A stretch of 20,219 nt of DNA. Source: a virus. Location of the stretch: positions 1 through 20,219 of IMG/VR virus record IMGVR_UViG_3300008110_000542; one strand, 5' to 3'. Shown one piece after another: positions 1 to 7,296 of this stretch (positions are counted from its first letter, which is position 1; the number at the start of each line of letters is the position of its first letter). A program made the position numbers and the translations under genes. Under the pieces are notes generated by a model. That model did no database searches. It saw only the letters and a list, made by a program, of their open reading frames with translations, and was not told the origin of the DNA.

Positions 1-128
1 CCCTTACTAGGCAATGTCATGTAGATTTTTGGCTGTCTAAAGTACTTTTGTAACAGATTGGTTTGGCTCATTTTTAGTCCCGATAAATATATGAGTATTT
101 ATATACCAATATTTTCCTGGAAAAATTT
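1..128 (+). other. upstream gene end and leader of the tape-measure gene
   Basis: No complete gene fits here. Two frames could be the last codons of a gene that starts before the window: frame 1 reads seven codons to a TAG at 22-24, and frame 3 reads sixteen codons to a TAA at 51-53. Neither tail is long enough to identify. In T4-like phages with a tape-measure gene next to gp20 the preceding gene is often the tail tube gp19, but that is inference only. No hairpin terminator is obvious. The last 50 bases hold a candidate late promoter and only a weak ribosome binding site (GGAAA, about 119-123). Confidence 0.4.
82..89 (+). promoter_or_regulatory. candidate T4-type late promoter (GATAAATA)
   Basis: GATAAATA differs from the T4 late promoter TATAAATA only in the first base. 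It lies about 40 bp before the tape-measure start, in an AT-rich non-coding stretch, which is the right place for a late transcript covering the structural genes. This rests on motif and position only. Confidence 0.5.
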
Positions 129-3100
129 ATGGCATTAGACCCGAGAGTTGATCAACCTATTTTAGAACAAGCATTTTACAACGCACTACGCAACTGGTCA
201 AGATCTGGTGGTAGCATGGGTGGTAGCGGCGGAACAGGAGGCACTACTACTGGAGGCACTACTACTGGAGGCACTACTACTGGGGGCGGAACTGGGGGCG
301 CCGGCGTCATTGGTGCAGCTGGTGTAGTTGCTGGCAAGTTCTTTGAAAAGTCTGTAAATGAACTAGCAGGAGGCATTGGTGCAGTTGGTAAAAGCCTCTT
401 TGATCTTACTGGAAATTTTGTAAAAGGCGGGGTTAAAGTTAGTGATGTTACTAAATCATTTGCTAATAATTTTGAACTTGCAGGTTTTAAAGGTAGTCAA
501 CTAGCAAATGTTTTAGGTGTAGGAGCTGACGCACTAGATGGTATGGTGAAATATGTTGAAGACGGCATTGACGTATTTAGAGATTTAAGTAAATCAGGTG
601 CTGGATTTAACAATGATGTAGTAGGCATGCGAGTAAATGCTGCTAACACCCGCATGACATTAGGTGAATTTGGTCAAGTTGTACAAGACGGTTCAAAATA
701 TCTTTCAGGTCTAGGTGGTAGTGTTACCAAAGGCGCACAAGTTTTTACAAATTTTAGCAAAGCGTTTTATGATTCGGGTGCCGCAGACGAATTACGTAGT
801 ATGGGTTATAACAACAAAGAAATTAATGAATTGTTGTTAACACAAATAACTTCGACAAAAATAAAAGACAAAATGAGTGCAGAATCTCTGCAGAAAGAGA
901 TCAATTCTGCAAAATCTCTAGCTACAGAAATGGATGCTGTGGCTAAACTCACAGGCAAAAGCAGAAAAGAACAGGAAGACGAATTAAGAAAAAAACAAGA
1001 AGATGGTCAGGTAAGAGCTGGTATTGAGCTGGCAGTAATCCAAGGCGGCGAAGGTGTGAGAAATGCGTTTAACCAAATGTCTGCAGCCAGCCAAATTGGG
1101 GGTAAAGATTTTGCTAAAATGCAAGAGCAAATCTTCAGCATGGAACGTCCAACAGAAGAAATGGCAGAAAAATTTGGACTTGCTGGTGGCGCCGCACAGA
1201 AATTAATGTTTGAAGCAGCAGCCGCTGCTAAAAAAGGTGACGAAACAGAAGCAAGACGTCTTACTAGAGAAGCTGCTGCTGCCTATGCTCAACAGCAGAT
1301 GACTAGAACTAATTTAAGTATTGCATCTCAAGATGTTCGTGCTGCCGCAGACGGTGTTGCTGCCAGTAGACAACTCAATGATGCTCTACGAGCAGTAGCA
1401 AAAGAAAACAATCTTAATTTAGAAGATGCAAAAGATAGAACAAAGGCTCTAGAACTAGCCGATGCAGCAATTAAGAAAGAACAGTCAGCAAGAACTGGAA
1501 CTACAGATGCTGTAATACAGTTAGAAGGTAGAATGTCAGATGTAACAGCAGCGTTAAACAATAAGCTAGTGTTGCCGCTGGCAGAATTTGTTAATCCAGA
1601 ACTTGGTAAATTTGCAGAAAATCTCAAAGGAATGAACGATTCATTCCAGACTGGTGGTGCCCGAGGAAAAATAGAATCAGGTGTTGACCAGCTGATTGAG
1701 AGAATACAAGGCGGGCTAGCCAAAATAGATCAAAGACAAGGACCAGCAACACCTTTCAGCAACGACCAAACCAAAGCGTTACGTGATGCTCAGATTGCTG
1801 CTATTAAAGCTGGTTTAGATGATTTAGCAAAACAACAAAAAAGAGTTCCGGGACAAGATGCAGAAAGTATCAAAGATATAAATGCCGCTCTGAGATCTAC
1901 AATTGGAGAACAAGTATCTCAGGCGCTTGATAAATTAGCCAAAGCACAGAATACTACTAGCGAAAAACTTCTTAAAGATGCTGTTAAATCTCCTGGCGGA
2001 ATAACGCAACTTCGCAATCAACTAGCACAACAAGACCCTAAAATTAAAACCGCATTAGACGCACGAGCCGCAGTTGATACCGCAGTAAACAAAGGAAAAG
2101 ATGCAGGCACAAATATTCCTGATGAACGTCGAGGAAAAAGCGATTTAGATTTTTCTGATTTCTATAAGAGTATTACTGAAGGATTAAAAAACGGATTTAA
2201 CAATGTTAAAGAACTATATGTAAATCAACCAAATACTGTTAATATTAATAGAGCAGCTGGCGGAGCACAGCAACCAGGTGGTGGGACAAATGTAGAGCAA
2301 CGAGCAGACGGTGGTCCAGTTAAAAAAGGTGTACCGTATTGGGTAGGTGAAGAAGGTCCAGAACTAGTAGTACCAGAAGAACAAGGTCAGGTTATAGCCA
2401 CTGGCAAAGTAAATGATTTTGCTAAATCTATGTCTGATAACATGAGAAACAGTATTTCCAATGCTGGCATAGATATGTCTAAAATTTCCAAAGACATATC
2501 TACGACTATCAGTTCAGTGTCCGGCGGAGGAGAAACTACTACTAGACGAGTTCAAAGCGATGATAGTAAAGCTGCACAAAAATCACTTGATGCAGCCAAA
2601 GAACAATTTCAAATTGATAAACAAGCACTCAGAGATAAAATTAAAGAACAGTTAGGTCCTAATGCCAGTCGAGGCGATATTACCAAAGCTGCAATGGCCA
2701 GTGACGAAGGCAAAGCTATCTCTAAAAAATACGAAGAAACATTTACTGAGTTGTCTAAACGAGTTGACGCTGGTATCAAATATGAAACAGAGCGTAAAGA
2801 AGGCGCAGCAGAAGAAACTAAAAAAATTGTTGAAAAAGAATTGGCAATGATTAAAATATCAAATGCCAAGTTGAGCGAACTACACGAAGACGCTGTTAGC
2901 GAAAAAGAAGAATCTAGCAAAGAAGAATTAAAAATAGATCACGAAGGTAGACAGAAAATACTACAGGCCGCCGAACTGCACAGAGATATCATTGGTAAAA
3001 ATATCAAAGGTATGACTGAAGATGCTATTGAAGCTATGTTGCCTGCAGGTGCAAAGATGGAAGATTTCTACGAAGACATGGACGGAAATCTACAGAGCTG

Positions 3101-3659
3101 GGCCAACGACTCTGCTGAAAAATTAAAAACAATCATTCAAGATGAAAAGGCTTTTAATCTAGCAGCGGCTGAATTTGAAAATTTAACTAAAATGGTTCCA
3201 GAATTTATGACAGGTTTGTCGGAAAGTGCAGACAGTTTATATTCTAATTTTGGTGGTGATCAAGCTTTAACATCTGCACTAGACGGTGTAGCAGCTCAAA
3301 TGACTTCAAACATGGAGTTACCTAAAATTGATTTGAATAGTCTTAACTTGCCAGGATTTACTCCGTCAGTGAGAACAGCTACAGCGCCATTGGCTAAAAA
3401 ATCTGAAGATGCACAGCAGCCAACAGATGCTGATACAGCAAGAGAAAATGCTAGAATTCAAAGACAGGCAGATGCGGCCAAACAGACAGAAACTGCTGGG
3501 AAACCGCCAGCTAAAGTTGCTACTCTAGATGATGTAGTTAAGAGTTTAGATTCGTTAAATAGTAATATGAGTCGTCTTCTCGAACAAACTGAAACAATTG
3601 GTAGAAAACAAATTCGAGCAGTACAGGCCAATTCAAACAATGTCTACGAGAAAGCATAA
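129..3659 (+). CDS. tail tape-measure protein
   Basis: 1176 aa. It probably acts as the extended ruler inside the tail tube that fixes tail length and leaves with the DNA at infection. The main evidence is a motif at residues about 726-749: A-D-G-G-P-V, then G-V-P-Y-W-V-G-E-E-G-P-E-L-V-V-P. This is a hallmark near the C-terminal part of many phage tape measures. The rest fits: a flexible Gly/Thr-rich N-terminal stretch (about 26-60), long Ala/Lys/Glu-rich helical and coiled-coil stretches (about 248-297, 810-845, 897-942) and a final helix (about 1135-1167). I see no clear membrane segment. T4 gp29 is about 590 aa, so this one is twice as long. The start ATG has a weak RBS but follows a likely late promoter. 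The stop overlaps the gp20 start by one base (TAATG), implying translational coupling. The role is well supported; family-level orthology to gp29 is not claimed. Confidence 0.8.
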   Translation: MALDPRVDQPILEQAFYNALRNWSRSGGSMGGSGGTGGTTTGGTTTGGTTTGGGTGGAGVIGAAGVVAGKFFEKSVNELAGGIGAVGKSLFDLTGNFVKGGVKVSDVTKSFANNFELAGFKGSQLANVLGVGADALDGMVKYVEDGIDVFRDLSKSGAGFNNDVVGMRVNAANTRMTLGEFGQVVQDGSKYLSGLGGSVTKGAQVFTNFSKAFYDSGAADELRSMGYNNKEINELLLTQITSTKIKDKMSAESLQKEINSAKSLATEMDAVAKLTGKSRKEQEDELRKKQEDGQVRAGIELAVIQGGEGVRNAFNQMSAASQIGGKDFAKMQEQIFSMERPTEEMAEKFGLAGGAAQKLMFEAAAAAKKGDETEARRLTREAAAAYAQQQMTRTNLSIASQDVRAAADGVAASRQLNDALRAVAKENNLNLEDAKDRTKALELADAAIKKEQSARTGTTDAVIQLEGRMSDVTAALNNKLVLPLAEFVNPELGKFAENLKGMNDSFQTGGARGKIESGVDQLIERIQGGLAKIDQRQGPATPFSNDQTKALRDAQIAAIKAGLDDLAKQQKRVPGQDAESIKDINAALRSTIGEQVSQALDKLAKAQNTTSEKLLKDAVKSPGGITQLRNQLAQQDPKIKTALDARAAVDTAVNKGKDAGTNIPDERRGKSDLDFSDFYKSITEGLKNGFNNVKELYVNQPNTVNINRAAGGAQQPGGGTNVEQRADGGPVKKGVPYWVGEEGPELVVPEEQGQVIATGKVNDFAKSMSDNMRNSISNAGIDMSKISKDISTTISSVSGGGETTTRRVQSDDSKAAQKSLDAAKEQFQIDKQALRDKIKEQLGPNASRGDITKAAMASDEGKAISKKYEETFTELSKRVDAGIKYETERKEGAAEETKKIVEKELAMIKISNAKLSELHEDAVSEKEESSKEELKIDHEGRQKILQAAELHRDIIGKNIKGMTEDAIEAMLPAGAKMEDFYEDMDGNLQSWANDSAEKLKTIIQDEKAFNLAAAEFENLTKMVPEFMTGLSESADSLYSNFGGDQALTSALDGVAAQMTSNMELPKIDLNSLNLPGFTPSVRTATAPLAKKSEDAQQPTDADTARENARIQRQADAAKQTETAGKPPAKVATLDDVVKSLDSLNSNMSRLLEQTETIGRKQIRAVQANSNNVYEKA
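237..281 (+). repeat. 15-bp tandem repeat, three perfect copies
   Basis: The unit GGAGGCACTACTACT occurs three times without a mismatch at 237-251, 252-266 and 267-281, followed by a degenerate Gly-rich tail. It encodes G-G-T-T-T three times, a flexible linker near the N-terminus of the tape-measure protein. Copy number is likely to vary by slippage. Confidence 0.9.
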
Positions 3660-5386
3660 TGAGCTGGAAAAAATATTTTACACCGGTAACAGTCAATTCG
3701 CAGTCTAGATCATCTAGCCCAATGGCCAACAGCAACAGCATGGGCCCCGCGAGAAAAAATTATAATAGCTTCTTACCAGAAGTGTATTCTGGCGCACCAA
3801 ACAGAATCCATAGATACATGCAGTATGATACTATGGATATGGACAGCGAAGTTAATGCTGCCCTAGACATTCTAGCAGAATTCTGCACACAGAGAAATAG
3901 AGAAAACACAACTCCGTTTCATTTGCACTTTAAAAACAAAGCTACCAACAGCGAAATTGCCATATTGCGCGAGTATCTACAGCAATGGTGTAAGCTACAG
4001 CAATTCGAAACAAGAATTTTTCGTATTGTAAGAAATGTTTTCAAATACGGTGATGCAATATTTGTAAGAGATCCAGAAAATAAAAAGTGGGTTTACATTG
4101 ATCCTAGTAAACTAGTTAAAATTATTGTCAATGAAAGCGAAGGCAAAGAGCCTGAGCAGTATGTAATTAGAGATCTTAATCCTAACTTTTTTGATCTTGT
4201 GGTCACTACTTTAAGTCCAAATAGTCCAAACACAATCAGCAGAGGTACTAGTTACGCTGCGGGCAGTGCCAGCGCAGGCGGCATGGTGGGCACTTATAAT
4301 GCACCTTCTTCTACAGGATCTAGATTCAATACTTTTGAAAATGAACTGGCTATTGATGCTAAACATGTGATTCATTTAAGTCTATCAGAAGGTCTTGACA
4401 ACAACTATCCTTTTGGTAACAGCTTGTTAGAAAACATTTTTAAAGTGTTTAAACAGAAAGAATTACTAGAAGATGCTATCTTAATCTATCGTATACAACG
4501 TGCTCCAGAAAGACGTATTTTTTACATTGACGTTGGTAACATGCCCAGCCATTTGGCCATGGGATTTGTTGAAAGGGTTAAAAATGAAATACATCAACGT
4601 AGGATTCCTAGTGCTACTGGTGGCGGTGGTAATGTTGTTGATTCAGCATACAATCCATTATCTATCAATGAAGATTACTTCTTCCCAACCACCGCTGAAG
4701 GACGAGGAAGTAAAGTTGAAACTCTACCAGGAGGAACGAATCTTGGTGAAATTGACGACTTAAGATATTTTACTAACAAGTTATTTCGTGGCTTAAGAAT
4801 TCCAAGTAGCTATCTGCCAACAGGTGCAGATGACAGCCAGGCGCAGTATAACGATGGGCGTGTTGGCACAGCATATATTCAAGAACTGCGATTTAATGAA
4901 TACTGTAAGAGACTACAGAGTCTAATGTCAGACATATTTGATCAAGAATTTAAACTATATCTCTATGATCGCGGCATCAACATTGACAATGCATTATTTG
5001 AATTAAAGTTTCAACCTCCACAGAACTTTGCCAGTTATCGACAGGCAGAATTAGACAATCAACGTATCAATACCTACAACGCTATACAGCAAATTCCCTA
5101 TGTTTCTAAACGTTTTGCACTTAAACGATACCTTGGTTTAAGTGAAGAAGAAATGGCAGAAAACGAACGTCTATGGTCTGAAGAAAACGGCAAAGGTTCA
5201 TTAGCATCCACAGACAGTTCAGGAGAATTGCGTGGTGTGGGATTGAGTCAAGCTGGTATAGAAGCAGACGCAGCCGCAGCCACAGACACAGAAGCACCAC
5301 CAGATATGGCAGGTGCAGCACCTCCAGGCGGCGCAGCCGCAGCACCTCCAGGTGGAGCACCACCAGCAAGTCCACCAGCGGCATAA
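3659..5386 (+). CDS. gp20: portal vertex protein gp20
   Basis: 575 aa, homologous to T4 gp20 (524 aa). It forms the dodecameric ring at one capsid vertex that nucleates head assembly, serves as the DNA channel for packaging and binds the terminase and later the neck. The N-terminal part shows the family's signature region, with R-I-H-R-Y-x-Q-Y-D-x-M-D-x-D-S-E-V near residues 47-63, then A-A-L-D-I-L-A-E-F. The middle carries F-K-Y-G-D-A and the R-x-P-S-S-Y-L-P block near residue 380. The last 40 or so residues are an Ala/Pro/Gly-rich tail (A-P-P-G-G-A repeats), probably disordered and dispensable for the fold. The start ATG overlaps the stop of the tape-measure gene (TAATG), with only a weak purine stretch upstream, so coupling is likely. 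The next gene begins 8 bases after the stop. Confidence 0.95.
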   Translation: MSWKKYFTPVTVNSQSRSSSPMANSNSMGPARKNYNSFLPEVYSGAPNRIHRYMQYDTMDMDSEVNAALDILAEFCTQRNRENTTPFHLHFKNKATNSEIAILREYLQQWCKLQQFETRIFRIVRNVFKYGDAIFVRDPENKKWVYIDPSKLVKIIVNESEGKEPEQYVIRDLNPNFFDLVVTTLSPNSPNTISRGTSYAAGSASAGGMVGTYNAPSSTGSRFNTFENELAIDAKHVIHLSLSEGLDNNYPFGNSLLENIFKVFKQKELLEDAILIYRIQRAPERRIFYIDVGNMPSHLAMGFVERVKNEIHQRRIPSATGGGGNVVDSAYNPLSINEDYFFPTTAEGRGSKVETLPGGTNLGEIDDLRYFTNKLFRGLRIPSSYLPTGADDSQAQYNDGRVGTAYIQELRFNEYCKRLQSLMSDIFDQEFKLYLYDRGINIDNALFELKFQPPQNFASYRQAELDNQRINTYNAIQQIPYVSKRFALKRYLGLSEEEMAENERLWSEENGKGSLASTDSSGELRGVGLSQAGIEADAAAATDTEAPPDMAGAAPPGGAAAAPPGGAPPASPPAA

Positions 5387-5394
5387 ATATTGAT

Positions 5395-5634
5395 ATGATA
5401 CTTCGCGAATTATTCCATCAAAGTGCTGACGCCAAGTCAGTGGCCAACGACATGCGCTACGAAGGCGATCGTGATTCTACATCTATGAAAAGAAGTGATA
5501 CTAGAAAGACTAGATTAACTCTTAAACAGATTAATGAATTAAGAAAAGCCAGCGAACAACATATTCTAGAACAGGAAAAAGAGTTAAAATTTATAGAACA
5601 AATGTATAAAACTCCAGTTCAAGCACCAGTTTGA
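5395..5634 (+). CDS. small prohead-region protein, 79 aa, function unknown
   Basis: This 79-aa basic and hydrophilic protein sits between gp20 and the acidic core protein, where T4 carries gene 67. Its sequence does not look like gp67. It has a short N-terminal M-I-L-R-E-L-F-H, a charged middle (R-Y-E-G-D-R-D-S-T-S-M, then R-K-T-R-L-T-L-K-Q-I) and a C-terminal helix rich in Glu, Lys and Gln ending at M-Y-K-T-P. No catalytic motif or membrane segment is visible. There is no clear Shine-Dalgarno; the ATG lies 8 bases after the gp20 stop, so reinitiation by coupled ribosomes is the simplest explanation. By position it may be a minor prohead core or portal-associated protein, but this is inference. 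The reading frame is judged real because of its tight packing in the operon. Confidence 0.75.
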   Translation: MILRELFHQSADAKSVANDMRYEGDRDSTSMKRSDTRKTRLTLKQINELRKASEQHILEQEKELKFIEQMYKTPVQAPV

Positions 5635-5667
5635 ATTTAAAATTCCTAAAAATCACACCATTTCAAG

Positions 5668-5687
5668 CATATTATTACAATAATATG
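5668..5687 (+). promoter_or_regulatory. AT-rich inverted repeat before the acidic core gene
   Basis: CATATTAT (5668-5675) and ATAATATG (5680-5687) are a perfect 8-bp inverted repeat with a TACA loop. No T-run follows, so it is not a standard terminator. Its right arm overlaps the first bases of the candidate late promoter at 5686-5693. It could be an operator-like dyad, an mRNA-stabilising hairpin or a processing site. Confidence 0.5.
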
Positions 5688-5693
5688 TAAATA
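5686..5693 (+). promoter_or_regulatory. candidate late promoter (TGTAAATA)
   Basis: TGTAAATA differs from the T4 late consensus TATAAATA at one base. It lies 36 bp before the ATG of the acidic core gene in the only sizeable gap of the head operon (5635-5728). The following leader carries a good RBS (AAAGGAGA, about 5716-5723). A second start here would raise expression of core, protease, scaffold and capsid genes above that of the portal, which is needed in only 12 copies. Confidence 0.45.
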
Positions 5694-5728
5694 TATTTGA
5701 CAGCCTTGCACATATAAAGGAGACAAAC

Positions 5729-6646
5729 ATGACTGATCGAAGCAAGTTCGAGCAGATGCTCGAATATCTAATTTCCGAAGAGGAAGACAAAGCCAAAGAG
5801 CTTTTCCATCAACTAGTCGTTGAAAAATCACGTGAAATCTACGAAGAAATTCTTTCTGAAGATTTCAACGAAGCCAAAGAAGAAGACGACGAAGAAATGG
5901 ACGAAGCCAAAGCAGAAGATGAAGACGACGAAGAACTCGACGAAGCATCTGCTGAAGATGACGAAGAAATGGACGAGAATTTTGGTTTTGCCGAAGCCGA
6001 CGATGAAGAAGAAGGTGGAGACATTGGTGGCGATGCTACAGATGACTTCATGGGCGACATCGACAGCGAAGAAGGTGAAGACGATGAAATGGGCGGCGAA
6101 GGCGACATCGAAGATCGCGTAGTTGACCTAGAAGATGCACTCGACGACCTTAAAGCTGAATTTGAAAAGCTAATGGGCGGTGAAGAAGGCGATGACATGG
6201 GCGGTGACGACATGGGCATGGATGACATGGGCGGTGACGACATGGGCATGGATGACATGGGCGACGAAGAAAACCCAATGAAGGACAGCTTTTCAGTAAG
6301 CGATAACTTCATGCGTGAATACATTGAAAAAGTAGCAAACCCAAAGCATGGTGATGATGGCGTTAACACAAAGTCTCCACTAGCAGGTAAAAACGATATG
6401 GGCGGCACAACTGCTAATATCGCTAAAGGCGGTGAAGCTAAAGGCGAAGGTACAAACGGTGGTTTACTCAACCCAAGTACTAAAGAAGAAAACTTTGGCA
6501 ACATCAACGTTCCAGGCGGCAATGCAGGTAAAACAGCATTCAAGAAGAAAGAGCCAGGACACGGTGCCGAGAAGAAAGGTAGTGGAGATAACGGCGACAA
6601 AAGTGCTGGTTCCCCTATCAACGGTGCTCCAAAAAGAGCAAAATAA
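5729..6646 (+). CDS. acidic prohead core protein, gp67-like
   Basis: 305 aa, extremely acidic. Residues 5-43 form a predicted helical segment (F-E-Q-M-L-E-Y-L, then K-A-K-E-L-F-H-Q-L-V, then E-K-S-R-E-I-Y-E-E). This resembles the start of T4 gp67, a small internal prohead core protein with a helical N-terminus and an Asp/Glu-rich tail. Residues 46-185 are dominated by Asp, Glu, Gly and Met, with two sets of short repeats, interrupted by a short heptad-like helix at 127-149. The C-terminal 100 residues change to a basic, Gly/Asn/Lys-rich tail. It is nearly four times the length of T4 gp67 (80 aa). L-S-E and I-S-E sites suit cleavage by gp21, whose preference is (I/L)-x-E. A strong RBS (AAAGGAGA) precedes the ATG. 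By position it could instead stand for gp68; the composition favours gp67. Confidence 0.7.
   Translation: MTDRSKFEQMLEYLISEEEDKAKELFHQLVVEKSREIYEEILSEDFNEAKEEDDEEMDEAKAEDEDDEELDEASAEDDEEMDENFGFAEADDEEEGGDIGGDATDDFMGDIDSEEGEDDEMGGEGDIEDRVVDLEDALDDLKAEFEKLMGGEEGDDMGGDDMGMDDMGGDDMGMDDMGDEENPMKDSFSVSDNFMREYIEKVANPKHGDDGVNTKSPLAGKNDMGGTTANIAKGGEAKGEGTNGGLLNPSTKEENFGNINVPGGNAGKTAFKKKEPGHGAEKKGSGDNGDKSAGSPINGAPKRAK
5870..5974 (+). repeat. degenerate 11-13-codon acidic repeat, three copies
   Basis: Within the acidic core gene, residues 48-58, 59-71 and 72-82 repeat the pattern E-A-(K/S)-x-E-D-(E-D)-D-E-E-(M/L)-D. The DNA units are similar but not identical, so this is an old duplication with drift. 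Confidence 0.7.
6200..6259 (+). repeat. 30-bp perfect tandem duplication
   Basis: Two identical 30-bp units (6200-6229 and 6230-6259) encode G-G-D-D-M-G-M-D-D-M twice, at residues 158-177 of the acidic core protein. Partial units flank them on both sides. The perfect identity suggests recent slippage or duplication. Confidence 0.9.
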
Positions 6647-6656
6647 GGTTAAGTAG

Positions 6657-7283
6657 ATGAATTATCTTCGTGAAAACCTGAGTTTTGATCAAGCAAGAAT
6701 GGTCGTTGAGTCCGACGGCCAAGACGGCAAAAACCTTTACATGAAGGGTATTTGCATTCAAGGCGGCGTTAGGAATCAAAATCAGCGTGTTTATCCTGTT
6801 AATGAAATCGGCAGGGCTGTCAAGACCCTGAACGACCAAATTACTGGTGGATACTCAGTTTTAGGCGAAGTGGATCATCCAGATGACCTACGAATCAACC
6901 TTGACCGTGTGAGCCATATGATCACAGAAATGTGGATGGATGGCCCTAACGGTTATGGAAAATTAAAAATCCTACCAACACCTATGGGACAACTTGTGAA
7001 AGCAATGTTAGAAAGTGGAGTGAAGTTAGGAGTCAGTTCACGCGGATCCGGAAACGTCAAAGAAGACGGATCCGGTGAAGTGAGCGATTTTGAGATTATC
7101 ACAGTTGATGTGGTAGCTCAACCCAGTGCTCCGGGAGCGTATCCTACGCCAATCTATGAACACCTGATGAATAATCGTGGTGGTTATAGCAGCCTTCGCA
7201 TAGCGAAGGAAGTACAGGACGACCCCAAGGCGCAAAAATATCTTAAAGAAAGCCTATTGAAAATAATAGGCGGACTCCAATAA
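6657..7283 (+). CDS. gp21: prohead core protease gp21
   Basis: 208 aa, close to T4 gp21 (212 aa), the serine protease of the prohead (peptidase family S80). It is packaged inside the prohead, activates itself, digests the scaffold and removes the capsid protein propeptide. Visible family features are G-E-V-D-H-P with the probable catalytic His at residue 74, and G-V-S-S-R-G-S-G with the probable nucleophile Ser at 127 or 128. Further conserved segments are R-x-Y-P near residue 44 and the V-D-V-V-A-Q-P-S-A-P-G-A block at 150-161. The C-terminal 40 residues are charged and helical and may be an autocleaved tail, as in T4. The start follows the previous stop by 10 bases with TAAGG as RBS. The substrate genes gp22 and gp23 follow directly. 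Confidence 0.95.
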   Translation: MNYLRENLSFDQARMVVESDGQDGKNLYMKGICIQGGVRNQNQRVYPVNEIGRAVKTLNDQITGGYSVLGEVDHPDDLRINLDRVSHMITEMWMDGPNGYGKLKILPTPMGQLVKAMLESGVKLGVSSRGSGNVKEDGSGEVSDFEIITVDVVAQPSAPGAYPTPIYEHLMNNRGGYSSLRIAKEVQDDPKAQKYLKESLLKIIGGLQ

Positions 7284-7296
7284 AGAGGAGAATCAC

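Noticed and set aside
1328-1723. 131-codon minus-strand open frame in the tape-measure gene
   Set aside because: Shadow of the coding strand; no RBS, no recognisable domain, and it lies inside a well-supported gene.
5382-5389. CATAAATA near the end of gp20 as a late promoter
   Set aside because: It is only 5 bases before the next ATG, too close to give a normal leader, and part of it is the gp20 stop codon region.
5839-6621. 260-codon minus-strand open frame rich in Ser, Pro and Met
   Set aside because: It is the complement of the Asp/Glu/Gly-rich core gene; its composition is a direct product of the GAA/GAC codons on the other strand.
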